From the NCBI GenBank assembly GCA_000193795.2, contig AEPI01000055.1, positions 1-53,367 of the forward strand: a stretch of DNA of 53,367 nucleotides. The letters are read 5' to 3'. Under the pieces are notes generated by a model, which was given only the letters and a program-made list of their open reading frames with translations, ran no database searches and was not told where the DNA came from. Every line of letters starts with the position of its first letter. The first letter of the stretch is position 1. The DNA comes from Neisseria lactamica NS19 (GTDB taxonomy: Bacteria > Pseudomonadota > Gammaproteobacteria > Burkholderiales > Neisseriaceae). A program made the position numbers and the translations under genes. Positions 34,427 through 42,460 of this stretch are shown here, one piece after another.

Positions 34427-35236
34427 TTAACGGTTGTTCAGCCCGAGTACGTCCTGCATATCGTACAAACCCGTTTTGCCGTTTACCCAAACTGCGGCAC
34501 GGACGGCACCGGCGGCAAAGGTCATGCGGCTGCTGGCTTTGTGGGTGATTTCCACGCGCTCGCCGTCGGTGGCGAAGAGGGCGGTGTGGTCGCCGACGAT
34601 ATCGCCTGCGCGGACGGTGGCAAAGCCGATGGCGGACGGATCTCGCGGGCCGGTGTGGCCTTCGCGGCCGTAAACGGCGCATTGTTTGAGGTCGCGGCCG
34701 AGCGCGCCGGCGATGACTTCGCCCATACGTAACGCGGTGCCGCTGGGGGCATCGACTTTGTGGCGGTGGTGGGCTTCGATGATTTCGATGTCGTAGCTTT
34801 CGTTGAGGACGCGGGCGACGGTGTCGAGGATGTGGAAGGTCAGGTTCACGCCGACGCTGAAGTTGGCTGCGAAGACAACGCCTGTTTTTTCGCCTGCGGC
34901 TTGGATGGCGGCTTTGCCCGCATCGTCGAAGCCTGTTGTGCCGATGATGATGTTGACTTGTTTTTCAACGCATTTTTGCAGGTGTTTGAGGGTCGGCTCG
35001 GGACGGGTAAAGTCGATGAGTACGTCGCTTTGTGCGAGAACTGCGTCAACGTCGTCTGAAATGGCGATGCCGGTTTTGAGTCCGACGGCGTAGCCTGCGT
35101 CCAACCCGAGGGCTTCTGAGCCTGAATGTTCGAGCGCGCCGGAAAGGACGGTGTCGGGGTGGTTGTTGACGGCTTCAACCAATACGCGCCCCATACGGCC
35201 GTTGGCGCCGGCGATGGCGATTTTGAGCGGTGTCAT
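34427..35236 (-). CDS. dapB: 4-hydroxy-tetrahydrodipicolinate reductase
   Basis: NAD(P)H-dependent step of lysine and meso-diaminopimelate synthesis, feeding peptidoglycan. The nucleotide motif AIAGANGRMGRVLVEA is at the N-terminus. The active-site segment EAHHRHKVDAPSGTALRMGE holds the catalytic His and Lys. Its 269 residues are normal. It lies nine bases downstream of bamE on the same strand, so the two form an operon. Confidence 0.97.
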   Translation of the reverse strand: MTPLKIAIAGANGRMGRVLVEAVNNHPDTVLSGALEHSGSEALGLDAGYAVGLKTGIAISDDVDAVLAQSDVLIDFTRPEPTLKHLQKCVEKQVNIIIGTTGFDDAGKAAIQAAGEKTGVVFAANFSVGVNLTFHILDTVARVLNESYDIEIIEAHHRHKVDAPSGTALRMGEVIAGALGRDLKQCAVYGREGHTGPRDPSAIGFATVRAGDIVGDHTALFATDGERVEITHKASSRMTFAAGAVRAAVWVNGKTGLYDMQDVLGLNNR

Positions 35237-35245
35237 ACTCGTTCC

Positions 35246-35623
35246 TTATGGTTTGTCTGCGTGTTGTCCGGATTCGGGTGTTTCGGCGGCGTTTTGAAGG
35301 ACATTGCCTTCGGTGCGGGCGAGCACGCCGTTTTCAAAATAGACGGTCAGGTTGCCGCGTTCTTTGATGATGCCGTTGCGCGAGGTGTTGAAGGTGTAGT
35401 CCCAGCGGTCGGTGTGGAACGCGTCGCGCAACAGGGGGCTGCCGAGCAGGAGCAGGACTTGGTCTTTGGTCATACCGGGGCGGAGGGCGGCGGCGGCGCG
35501 GGGGTCGATTTCGTTGCCCTGTATGACTTTGAGCTTGTATGAGGGGAACAGTGAGGCGCGTTCGGCACTGCACGCGGCAAGGCCGAGGAGGGCGGAAAGG
35601 GTGAGGATGAGGGTTTTGTTCAC
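35246..35623 (-). CDS. bamE: Outer-membrane assembly lipoprotein BamE (SmpA/OmlA)
   Basis: Small lipoprotein of the Bam complex that stabilises BamA-BamD. I choose GTG 35623: it gives VNKTLILTLSALLGLAACSA, a lipoprotein signal with lipobox LAAC, and has AAAGG upstream. The ATG at 35665 would put 14 extra residues before the signal. The core GMTKDQVLLLLGSPLLRDAF and WDYTFNTSRN are SmpA/OmlA signatures. Length is 125 residues. Divergent from fur across a shared regulatory gap. Confidence 0.94.
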   Translation of the reverse strand: MNKTLILTLSALLGLAACSAERASLFPSYKLKVIQGNEIDPRAAAALRPGMTKDQVLLLLGSPLLRDAFHTDRWDYTFNTSRNGIIKERGNLTVYFENGVLARTEGNVLQNAAETPESGQHADKP

Positions 35624-35686
35624 GGAAATGCCTTTCTGTGCAAATCGGGATGGGTAGTGTAACACTGCTTGAATATTTTATAAAAG

Positions 35687-35706
35687 CGAACGATAATCAT
35701 ACGCTT
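35687..35706. promoter_or_regulatory. Weak Fur-box-like site between bamE and fur
   Basis: The GATAATCATAC core at 35692-35702 matches about half of the GATAATGATAATCATTATC consensus. It lies between divergent bamE and fur, where autoregulation of fur would act. The similarity is partial. Confidence 0.25.
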
Positions 35707-35849
35707 AAGCGGTATTTCACCCTGTCTGTGTCCGACTGCCCGTCCGACGGTGCGGTTTTACTATTGCAAACTGCTATGGTGCGATAGTGGGCAAACAGGC
35801 CGAAATTGCGTATTATAACGTCTATTGTTTTACAGGGATATTGAATATT

Positions 35850-36284
35850 ATGGAAAAATTCAACAATATTGCGCAACTGAAAGACAGCGGCCTGAAAGTT
35901 ACCGGCCCGCGTTTGAAGATTTTGGATTTGTTCGAGACGCACGCGGAAGAGCATCTGAGTGCCGAAGATGTGTACCGTATTTTGCTGGAAGAGGGTGTGG
36001 AAATCGGTGTGGCGACGATTTACCGCGTGCTGACCCAGTTTGAGCAGGCGGGTATTCTGCAACGCCACCATTTTGAAACGGGTAAGGCGGTTTATGAGTT
36101 GGACAAGGGCGACCACCACGACCATATCGTCTGTGTGAAATGCGGCGAGGTAACAGAATTCCACAATCCCGAAATCGAAGCCCTGCAAGACAAAATCGCG
36201 GAAGAAAACGGCTACCGCATCGTCGATCACGCGCTGTATATGTACGGTGTGTGCAGCAGTTGCCAGACTAAGGGCAAACGTTAA
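35850..36284 (+). CDS. fur: Ferric uptake regulator Fur
   Basis: Iron-dependent repressor of iron acquisition genes, central to neisserial life in hosts. The start at 35850 (MEKFNNIAQLKDSGLKVTGP) gives 144 residues. A winged-helix DNA-binding domain occupies ~1-85. The metal-binding signature HHDHIVCVKCGEVTEFHNP follows near 90, and a second Cys pair appears in CSSCQTK at the end. Upstream codons of the frame overlap a likely -10 element (TATTAT at 35811). Confidence 0.97.
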   Translation: MEKFNNIAQLKDSGLKVTGPRLKILDLFETHAEEHLSAEDVYRILLEEGVEIGVATIYRVLTQFEQAGILQRHHFETGKAVYELDKGDHHDHIVCVKCGEVTEFHNPEIEALQDKIAEENGYRIVDHALYMYGVCSSCQTKGKR

Positions 36285-36300
36285 ATCCGGACGGTTTGTT

Positions 36301-36340
36301 TTTTCAGACGGCATTCGTCATTCCGAATGCCGTCTGTGTT
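36301..36340. terminator. Hairpin of two uptake signals after fur
   Basis: TTCAGACGGCATTCG pairs with CGAATGCCGTCTG around a short loop, then TTTTAT. It lies between the fur stop and aat. Confidence 0.65.
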
Positions 36341-36356
36341 TTATGGGGGATGGGAT

Positions 36357-37082
36357 ATGGGTATTCCGTTGCTTGCGCCCGGAGATTATGCGTTCCCCGA
36401 TCCTGCCCGTGCATTGTCGGAGTACGAGGGGCTGGTCGGTGTGAGCAGGGATTTGGATGTGGGGAGGCTGCTCGAGGCGTATCGGAACGGCGTGTTTCCG
36501 TGGTTTTCCCGGGACGGGTGGTTTTTTTGGTATGCGGTCGGGCCCCGTGCGGTGGTGTTTCCCGACAGGCTGCATATTCCGCGTTCTCTGGCGAAAACGA
36601 TGCGTAACAGGGCATATAGGGTTACGGCAAACGGCTGTTTCGAACGCGTTGTGGCTCAGTGTGCGGCTATGGTGAGGCCCGGGCAGGATGGTACTTGGAT
36701 TGCGCCCGAGTTTCAGACGGCATATTTGAAGCTGCACGAAATGGGATACGCGCATTCGTTCGAGTGCCATTATCCCGATGAAAACGGTAAAACGAGGTTG
36801 GCGGGCGGGTTTTACGGCGTTCAGATCGGCAGGGTGTTTTATGGCGAATCGATGTTTGCGTTGCAGCCGGATGCGTCAAAAATCGCGTTTGCCGCCGCCG
36901 TACCGTTTTTGGCGGATTTGGGCGTGGAACTGATAGACTGCCAGCAGGATACGGAACATATGCGCCGTTTCGGATCGGAATTGCTGCCGTTTGCGGATTT
37001 TGCCGCCCGTCTGCGGATTTTGAACGCCGTGCCGTTGAAAGAGGAAATCGGGCGGCGCGAAGTGGTGTGCAAGGGGCTTTGA
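36357..37082 (+). CDS. aat: Leucyl/phenylalanyl-tRNA-protein transferase
   Basis: Adds Leu or Phe to N-terminal Arg/Lys of proteins, making them ClpS-ClpAP substrates (N-end rule). The start at 36357 (MGIPLLAPGDYAFPDP) follows GGGGGATGGG. Family signatures are YRNGVFPWFS, GTWIAPEFQTAYLKLHEMGY and GGFYGVQIGRVFYGESMF. Length is 241 residues. An uptake signal supplies FQTAYL, part of the conserved stretch. The TGA stop is overlapped by the ATG of an acquired toxin-domain gene (TGATG), so the toxin frame can be translated by reinitiation. Confidence 0.95.
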   Translation: MGIPLLAPGDYAFPDPARALSEYEGLVGVSRDLDVGRLLEAYRNGVFPWFSRDGWFFWYAVGPRAVVFPDRLHIPRSLAKTMRNRAYRVTANGCFERVVAQCAAMVRPGQDGTWIAPEFQTAYLKLHEMGYAHSFECHYPDENGKTRLAGGFYGVQIGRVFYGESMFALQPDASKIAFAAAVPFLADLGVELIDCQQDTEHMRRFGSELLPFADFAARLRILNAVPLKEEIGRREVVCKGL

Positions 37083-37417
37083 TGGCGGCTTATGCTTCGT
37101 CAAATGATAATAGGGGATTACCTATATTTGATAACGTATCAAAATTTACTACCAAAATAGATAATTCATTGTCGTATACGGGGCAGATGAGGGTAGCTAC
37201 TAAAAATTTATGGAAAGCTATTGAAAGTGGACAAGTGCCCAAAAATCAATTTACTAATGAACAACTAACGAAGATTAAAGCAGGAAATGAGAAGATTCCT
37301 AGTTATACATGGCATTATAATGTGCAAAGCTCTCCTAATAATATGCAGTTAATTCCTAATAGTATTCATAAAGCTGTTAGACATACTGGTCAAAAATCGT
37401 TAAAGAAAGGTCAGTGA
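37082..37417 (+). CDS. Orphan toxin domain, HNH/EndoVII (WHH-like) nuclease fragment
   Basis: C-terminal toxin module (111 residues) lacking any secretion or N-terminal part. The end reads YTWHYNVQSSPNNMQLIP, then IHKAVRHTG, matching the layout of WHH-type HNH/EndoVII toxins (W-H-H, M-x-L-x-P, H-x4-H-T-G-G). The second His of WHH is Tyr here and TGG is TGQ, so activity may be lost. It starts in the aat stop codon with no own ribosome site. AT-rich (unlike aat). A SUKH immunity gene follows at two bases. It may be a promoterless silent cassette that recombines onto a full toxin gene such as mafB. Confidence 0.7.
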   Translation: MAAYASSNDNRGLPIFDNVSKFTTKIDNSLSYTGQMRVATKNLWKAIESGQVPKNQFTNEQLTKIKAGNEKIPSYTWHYNVQSSPNNMQLIPNSIHKAVRHTGQKSLKKGQ

Positions 37418-37419
37418 AA

Positions 37420-37905
37420 ATGAGAAAACTATCAATATCATCAGATGAGGGATTGGTTCCAATAAGAATAATTCAACAATTTGCTGAAGATGTAGGGGTC
37501 GTTTTTCCCGCGTCATATGTATCACTTCTTAGTAAACATGATCATTTATACCCTAAAGAAAATATTTTCAATTTTGTCAATCAATACGGTGAAAATGATG
37601 AAAGGGACATTTCATTTTTAGGGTATAAGCAAAATTTAGGCTATGAAGATATTTATAGCTATTCATGTATTGATGATGAATATGGGTATGCAAAAAAAGT
37701 GATTGCTTTTGGGATTTCAGCCAATGGCGATTATATCTGTTTTGATTACAGAAAATGCAATGAAAATCCATGTATCATTCTGATGTATCATGATGATTTT
37801 TATGAAGATGAGAATGGAGGTGCGAAAATGGTAACTAGCCATATTGCAGATAGTTTTGATGCATTTTTGGATATGCTATATGAACTTTCAGATATAGTGG
37901 ATTAA
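37420..37905 (+). CDS. SMI1/KNR4 (SUKH) family immunity protein
   Basis: Predicted antidote of the preceding toxin domain. The SUKH fold is suggested by an N-terminal helix followed by FPASYVSLLSKHDHLYP, by IAFGISANGDYICFDYR, and by the ending SFDAFLDMLYEL. The start at 37420 follows AAAGGTCAGTG; a GTG two codons earlier is possible. Length is 161 residues. The last codons and stop fall within a Correia terminal-repeat fragment, so the original C-terminus may have been replaced. Confidence 0.8.
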   Translation: MRKLSISSDEGLVPIRIIQQFAEDVGVVFPASYVSLLSKHDHLYPKENIFNFVNQYGENDERDISFLGYKQNLGYEDIYSYSCIDDEYGYAKKVIAFGISANGDYICFDYRKCNENPCIILMYHDDFYEDENGGAKMVTSHIADSFDAFLDMLYELSDIVD

Positions 37906-37910
37906 AATTG
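37893..37910 (+). repeat. Truncated Correia terminal repeat
   Basis: TATAGTGGATTAAAATTG matches the Correia end for its first 13 bases, then diverges. No matching inverse end lies nearby. It forms the last codons and the stop of the SUKH gene. Confidence 0.6.
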
Positions 37911-37950
37911 GAAATGACGACAGCCGGGTAAAATCACTGCCAAAAATGAA

Positions 37951-37995
37951 AAATGCCGTCTGAAACTTGAAAACATCGGGTTTCAGACGGCATTT
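37951..37995. terminator. Uptake-signal hairpin after gapA
   Basis: Inverted uptake signals with a 17-base loop, flanked by A-run and T-run, between the convergent toxin-immunity cassette and gapA. Confidence 0.7.
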
Positions 37996-38006
37996 TGTTT
38001 GACGGT

Positions 38007-39038
38007 TTATTTGAGCGGGCGTACTTCCAAACCGAACATACGGCGTGCGGTGTTCAGCATTTGGCAGCTGAACCCCCATTCGTTGTCGTACCACGCGAAG
38101 ACTTTGACCATGTTGCCGTCGACGACTTTGGTCAGTGTGGCGTCGAAGTGGCTGGCTTCGGTGGTGTGGTTGAAGTCCATGGAAACAAGCGGCAGGGTGT
38201 TGTAGCCCAAAACGCCTTTGAGCGCGCCTGCTTCCGAGGCGGCTTTCATCAGTGCGTTGATTTCTTCGACTGTGGTGTCGCGCGCGGCCTGGAAGCTCAA
38301 ATCTACCAATGATACGTTGACGGTCGGTACGCGGATGGCAAGCCCGTCGAGCCTGCCTTTCAATTCGGGCAAGACCAAACCGACGGCTTTTGCCGCGCCG
38401 GTTTTGGTCGGAATCATGTTTTCCACGCCGCTGCGGGCGCGGCGCAGGTCTTTGTGGCGCACGTCGGTAACGGTTTGGTCGTTGGTCAGCGCGTGGATGG
38501 TGGTCATCGCGCCTTTGACGATGCCGACGCTTTCGCTCAACACTTTGGCAACCGGCGAGAGACAGTTGGTGGTGCAGGAAGCGTTGGAAACGACGGTCAT
38601 GTCGGCGGTCAGGACGCCGTCGTTCACGCCGTACACGACGGTTGCATCGACATCGTCGCCGCCGGGTGCGGAAATGAGGACTTTTTTCGCGCCGCTTTCC
38701 AGATGTATTTTGGCTTTTTCTTTGCTGGTAAACGCGCCGGTGCATTCCATGACCAAGTCTACGCCGAGTTCTTTCCACGGCAGTTCGGCAGGGTTGCGGG
38801 TCGAGAAGAAGGGGATTTTGTCGCCGTTGATGATGAGGCAGTTGCCGTCGTGGGATACGTCGGCTTCAAAGCGTCCGTGCACGGTGTCGAATTTGGTGAG
38901 GTGGGCGTTGGTTTCAAGGCTGCCGCTGGCGTTGACGGCGACGATTTGGAGTTGGTCTTGAATCTGATAATCGTAGATGGCGCGCAAAACCTGGCGGCCG
39001 ATGCGTCCGTAGCCGTTGATGGCGACTTTGATGCCCAT
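38007..39038 (-). CDS. gapA: Glyceraldehyde-3-phosphate dehydrogenase
   Basis: Converts glyceraldehyde-3-phosphate to 1,3-bisphosphoglycerate; in meningococci the GapA-1 protein is also surface-exposed and aids adhesion. The NAD motif INGYGRIGRQVLRA opens the protein, and SNASCTTNCLSP holds the catalytic Cys near residue 158. Length is 343 residues. A single-gene unit between two hairpins. Neisseria carries a second gap gene elsewhere; this copy's sequence matches the GapA-1 locus by its position next to aat and the ferredoxin gene. Confidence 0.95.
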   Translation of the reverse strand: MGIKVAINGYGRIGRQVLRAIYDYQIQDQLQIVAVNASGSLETNAHLTKFDTVHGRFEADVSHDGNCLIINGDKIPFFSTRNPAELPWKELGVDLVMECTGAFTSKEKAKIHLESGAKKVLISAPGGDDVDATVVYGVNDGVLTADMTVVSNASCTTNCLSPVAKVLSESVGIVKGAMTTIHALTNDQTVTDVRHKDLRRARSGVENMIPTKTGAAKAVGLVLPELKGRLDGLAIRVPTVNVSLVDLSFQAARDTTVEEINALMKAASEAGALKGVLGYNTLPLVSMDFNHTTEASHFDATLTKVVDGNMVKVFAWYDNEWGFSCQMLNTARRMFGLEVRPLK

Positions 39039-39166
39039 AGTTTGTTCCTTTTTGCGGGTTTGGGTAGGTTTCGGGGCGGGATTATAGCAAATATGTAGTG
39101 CCGCGTAATTAATATTTTATTGAAAACGGCGGGCAGCACGGATGAGCGGGGGCAAAGGTTGGCGAA

Positions 39167-39195
39167 ATGCCGTCTGAAGCGGCTTCAGACGGCAT
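39167..39195. terminator. Uptake-signal hairpin after the ferredoxin gene
   Basis: Tight inverted uptake signals with a 5-base loop, nine bases past the stop of the RnfB-like gene. Confidence 0.65.
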
Positions 39196-39204
39196 AGCGG
39201 GGCA

Positions 39205-40044
39205 TTATGGCGCGGTGTTTTGTGCGGCTTCCTGTTTGGCTTTGTATTGTTTGAGGTATTCCAAGGCGGCGGCTTTTTCGTCTTCGCCGCCGTATTTCAT
39301 ATCGCGTTGGGCGCGGCGCAACTCGGCGCGTTCGCGCGCTTCGGCAATTTGTTTCGCCTGATAGTCTTTGCGGTTGTCGGCGGCAACGAGCCGGTCTTGC
39401 CGGGTTTGTGCCTGCGCCATGGCTTTGGCGATGAGGCCGGCAGGGTCGAATGCTGTTTTTCCCGGCGTGTCGGCGGTTTGCAGGCGGGCGTTGCGGACGG
39501 CGGCTTCGCGTTCGGCAAGCATAGCTTTGCGTTCGGCTGTTTCACGCTGTTTGCGTTCGTTATGCCTGAGATAACGCGCGCGCGCGTGTTCGGCGGCGGC
39601 GAAACGGCTGTCGGCGGACAGGCTGAAGCGGCGCGCGCGCGGCAGGAAGGCATCGGAAACGGGCTGCATACGGATGCAGTCGACGGGGCAGGGGGCGACG
39701 CAGAGTCCGCAGCCGGTACATTCGTCGGCGATGACGGTGTGCATAAATTTGCCCGCGCCCATAATGGCATCGGCAGGGCAGGCGCGGATGCAGGCGGTGC
39801 AGCCGATGCAGGCGGATTCGTCTATCCGGGCGAGTGCTTTGGCTTGGGTTTTGGCAGGTGCGGCAACAGGCCTGCTGAGCAGGGCGGCAAGGTCGCGGAC
39901 GACGGCTTCCCCGCCCGGGGTGCAGAGGTTGTGCGCTTCGCCCCGCAGCATCGCGCGGGCGTAGGGCAGGCAGCCTTCGTATCCGCATTCGCGGCATTGG
40001 GTTTGGGGGAGGATTCGGTCTAAATCGGCGGCGGTGGCGGTCAT
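39205..40044 (-). CDS. RnfB-like iron-sulfur protein
   Basis: Electron carrier of the RnfB/RsxB type (279 residues). The N-terminal cluster motif QCRECGYEGCLPYARAM is a four-Cys site. Two bacterial ferredoxin motifs follow, CIGCTACIRACP and CTGCGLCVAPCP, each for a 4Fe-4S cluster. The C-terminal ~120 residues are highly charged and helical, unlike E. coli RnfB. The hydrophobic N-terminal anchor of true RnfB is missing, and no rnfA, C, D, G or E gene is nearby. It is therefore a soluble stand-alone relative whose partner is unknown. Confidence 0.85.
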   Translation of the reverse strand: MTATAADLDRILPQTQCRECGYEGCLPYARAMLRGEAHNLCTPGGEAVVRDLAALLSRPVAAPAKTQAKALARIDESACIGCTACIRACPADAIMGAGKFMHTVIADECTGCGLCVAPCPVDCIRMQPVSDAFLPRARRFSLSADSRFAAAEHARARYLRHNERKQRETAERKAMLAEREAAVRNARLQTADTPGKTAFDPAGLIAKAMAQAQTRQDRLVAADNRKDYQAKQIAEARERAELRRAQRDMKYGGEDEKAAALEYLKQYKAKQEAAQNTAP

Positions 40045-40101
40045 TGTGCGGCGGTTCGGGTCAAAAGGGCGTATTTTAGCAGAATTGTATGCCGCGCCTG
40101 T

Positions 40102-40131
40102 TTCGGATGATGCGCGGGGTTTTGTTATAAT
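40102..40131 (+). promoter_or_regulatory. Candidate promoter of the Kef antiporter gene
   Basis: TTCGGA and TATAAT (40126-40131) with an 18-base spacer, about 58 bases before the ATG; an uptake signal (around 40147-40160) lies in the leader. Confidence 0.35.
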
Positions 40132-40188
40132 GCGGCGGCGTGTGCCGTTTCAGACGGCATTTTTCTGTTTTTCCTGTTCGGACGGACT

Positions 40189-42165
40189 ATGAACGAATTT
40201 TCGCTTGCCCCTGTCGTCATTGTTTTGCTGGTGTCGGTTATTGCGGTGGTTTTGTGCCGCAAGTTTAATATTCCTTCTATGTTGGGCTACCTGCTGGTCG
40301 GCTTTTTGGCGGGTCCGGGTATGTTCAGCCTGATTCCGAAAAGCCACGCGACGGATTATCTGGGCGAAATCGGGATTGTGTTCCTGATGTTCAGCATCGG
40401 CTTGGAGTTTTCGCTGCCCAAGCTGAGGGCGATGAGGCGGCTGGTGTTCGGGCTGGGCGGTTTGCAGGTCGGCATTACGATGCTGTCGGTGATAGGCATC
40501 CTGATGCTGACGGGCGTGCCGTTTACTTGGGCGTTTGCCGTGTCGGGCGCGTTGGCGATGTCGTCCACGGCGATTGTGAGCCGGATTTTGTCGGAAAAGG
40601 CGGAGTTGGGGCAGACGCACGGACAGATGGCGATGGGCGTGCTGCTGATGCAGGACATCGCCGTCGTGCCGCTGATGATTCTGATTCCCGCGCTGGCGGG
40701 CGGAGGGGACGGAAATATTTGGGCGGCCTTGGGTTTGGCATTTGTAAAAATGCTGCTGACGCTGGGGCTGCTGTTTTTCGTCGGCAGCAAAATCATGTCG
40801 CGATGGTTCAGGATGGTGGCCAAACGCAAATCGTCCGAACTGTTTATGATCAATGTGCTGCTGGTAACGCTGGGTGTGTCCTACCTGACGGCATTGGAAG
40901 GGCTGTCGATGGCGTTGGGCGCGTTTGTGGCGGGGATGCTGCTTTCGGAAACGGAATACCGTTTCCAAGTCGAAGACGACATCCGCCCGTTCCGCGATAT
41001 TTTGCTGGGCTTCTTCTTTATCACGGTCGGCATGAAAATGGATATCGGCGTACTGTCGGGCAATTGGCGGCTGGTGCTGATGCTGTTGGCGGTTTTGCTG
41101 GTATTGAAGGCAATCATCGTCTTCGCCGTCTCGTTCAAAATGAAACATTCTGCGGGCGACAGCATCAAGGCCGCCCTGTATCTGGCGCAGGGCGGCGAGT
41201 TCGGTTTCGTGATGCTGGCCATTGCCGGACAGCTTGATATGGTTTCGCCCGAACTGGAACAGGCGGCGACGGCGGCGGTGCTGCTGTCGATGATTGCCGC
41301 CCCACTGATGATGGGCGGAGGGGACGCGCTGGTCGGACGCTTCATCAAATCGAACTGGGATATGAAGTCGCTCGATCTGCACAGTATGCTGGTGGAAGCG
41401 ATGAGCAAGTCCGATCATGTGCTGATTATCGGTTTCGGCAGGGGCGGGCAGACGGTCGGGCGCGTCCTCGCCCAAGAAAACATCCCGTATTTCGCACTCG
41501 ATTTGGACATCGCGCGCGTGCAGGTTGCCAAAAATGCCGGCGAGCCGGTGTCGTTCGGCGATGCGAAAAGGCGCGAAGTGTTGGAGGCGGCAGGCCTGGG
41601 GCGCGCGAAAATGGTGGTGCTGACGCTGAATAATATGCACGAAGCCCGACACGTCTTGCACAACGTCCTGTCTATGTACCCCAATATGCCCGTGTATGCG
41701 CGCGCCACCGACGACGATTACATGAAAACCTTTGCCGATATGGGGGCGGAAGAGGCGGTGTCCGACACCAAAGAAACCGGACTCGTGCTGGCAGGCTATG
41801 CGATGCTGGGCAACGGCGCGTCGTACCGGCACGTCTATCAGACTATGGCAAACATCCGGCACAGCCGTTATGCCGCGTTGGAAGGATTGTTCGTCGGCAG
41901 CGACGACAGTACCGGATTCGGAGAAACCGGCGAAACCGTCCGCCACGCCTTTCCTTTGACCGCAGAAGCATACGCCGTCGGCAAAACAGTCGGCACGCTT
42001 CCGATGGCGGCTTACGGCATCAAACTCTTGTTCGTCCGCCGCCGCACCGGCCGGATTGAAAACCCGGATGCCTCGTTTACATTGGAAGGCGGCGACGTGT
42101 TGGTGGTCGCAGGCAAAAAAGAAGAAATTATCTCTTTTGAAAACTGGAGTTTGCAGGGAATATAA
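40189..42165 (+). CDS. kefB: Kef-type monovalent cation:proton antiporter (CPA2)
   Basis: Exports potassium in exchange for protons, protecting against electrophiles in the glutathione-gated E. coli KefB/C. The first ~385 of 658 residues form about 12 membrane helices, with ALAMSSTAIVSRILSEK as the CPA2 core. An RCK nucleotide-binding domain starts at HVLIIGFGRGGQTVGRVL (~410) and runs to ~540. A TrkA-C-like domain closes the protein (GKTVGTLPMAAYGIKLLFVR). Glutathione gating and the KefF/G partner are not visible here. Upstream of two tRNA genes. Confidence 0.92.
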   Translation: MNEFSLAPVVIVLLVSVIAVVLCRKFNIPSMLGYLLVGFLAGPGMFSLIPKSHATDYLGEIGIVFLMFSIGLEFSLPKLRAMRRLVFGLGGLQVGITMLSVIGILMLTGVPFTWAFAVSGALAMSSTAIVSRILSEKAELGQTHGQMAMGVLLMQDIAVVPLMILIPALAGGGDGNIWAALGLAFVKMLLTLGLLFFVGSKIMSRWFRMVAKRKSSELFMINVLLVTLGVSYLTALEGLSMALGAFVAGMLLSETEYRFQVEDDIRPFRDILLGFFFITVGMKMDIGVLSGNWRLVLMLLAVLLVLKAIIVFAVSFKMKHSAGDSIKAALYLAQGGEFGFVMLAIAGQLDMVSPELEQAATAAVLLSMIAAPLMMGGGDALVGRFIKSNWDMKSLDLHSMLVEAMSKSDHVLIIGFGRGGQTVGRVLAQENIPYFALDLDIARVQVAKNAGEPVSFGDAKRREVLEAAGLGRAKMVVLTLNNMHEARHVLHNVLSMYPNMPVYARATDDDYMKTFADMGAEEAVSDTKETGLVLAGYAMLGNGASYRHVYQTMANIRHSRYAALEGLFVGSDDSTGFGETGETVRHAFPLTAEAYAVGKTVGTLPMAAYGIKLLFVRRRTGRIENPDASFTLEGGDVLVVAGKKEEIISFENWSLQGI

Positions 42166-42185
42166 ATAAAATGCCGAAATAAGGC

Positions 42186-42216
42186 TTGCGCCATTTCCGG
42201 TTATTTGGTTTAATAA
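42186..42216 (+). promoter_or_regulatory. Candidate promoter of the tRNA-Val/tRNA-Asp unit
   Basis: TTGCGC and TAATAA (42211-42216) with a 19-base spacer, 18 bases before the tRNA-Val 5' end. Spacing is slightly long. Confidence 0.4.
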
Positions 42217-42234
42217 CGCTTTCGCAAAATTCAC

Positions 42235-42310
42235 GGGTGATTAGCTCAGTTGGTAGAGCGTCTGCCTTACAAGCAGAATGTCGGCGGTTCGACTCCGTCA
42301 TCACCCACCA
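42235..42310 (+). tRNA. tRNA-Val (anticodon TAC)
   Basis: Acceptor GGGTGAT pairs with ATCACCC, then ACCA is encoded. The anticodon arm TCTGC-CTTACAA-GCAGA gives TAC, reading GTA and GTG. All four arms pair fully. It is the first of two tandem tRNA genes; the short spacer to tRNA-Asp (32 bases) indicates one transcript. Confidence 0.98.
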
Positions 42311-42342
42311 AGTTTCCTTTCATTGTTGCAAACAATGGATGC

Positions 42343-42419
42343 GCGGTGGTAGCTCAGTTGGTTAGAGTACCGGCCTGTCACGCCGGGGGTCGCGGGTTCG
42401 AGCCCCGTCCGCCGCGCCA
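42343..42419 (+). tRNA. tRNA-Asp (anticodon GTC)
   Basis: Acceptor GCGGTGG pairs with CCGCCGC (one G-T pair), discriminator G73 and an encoded CCA. The anticodon loop CTGTCAC gives GTC for aspartate codons. It is followed at once by a terminator. Confidence 0.98.
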
Positions 42420-42425
42420 AAAGTT

Positions 42426-42458
42426 AAAAATACCAACCTCCGGTTGGTATTTTTTTGT
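42426..42458 (+). terminator. Terminator of the tRNA-Val/tRNA-Asp unit
   Basis: AAAATACCAACC pairs with GGTTGGTATTTT over a 2-4 base loop, followed by seven T. A textbook rho-independent terminator seven bases after tRNA-Asp. Confidence 0.9.
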
Positions 42459-42460
42459 TT

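Noticed and set aside
40150..42234. Minus-strand frame of 694 codons over the Kef antiporter gene
   Set aside because: Gln/His/Arg-rich product is the antisense of a membrane protein gene.
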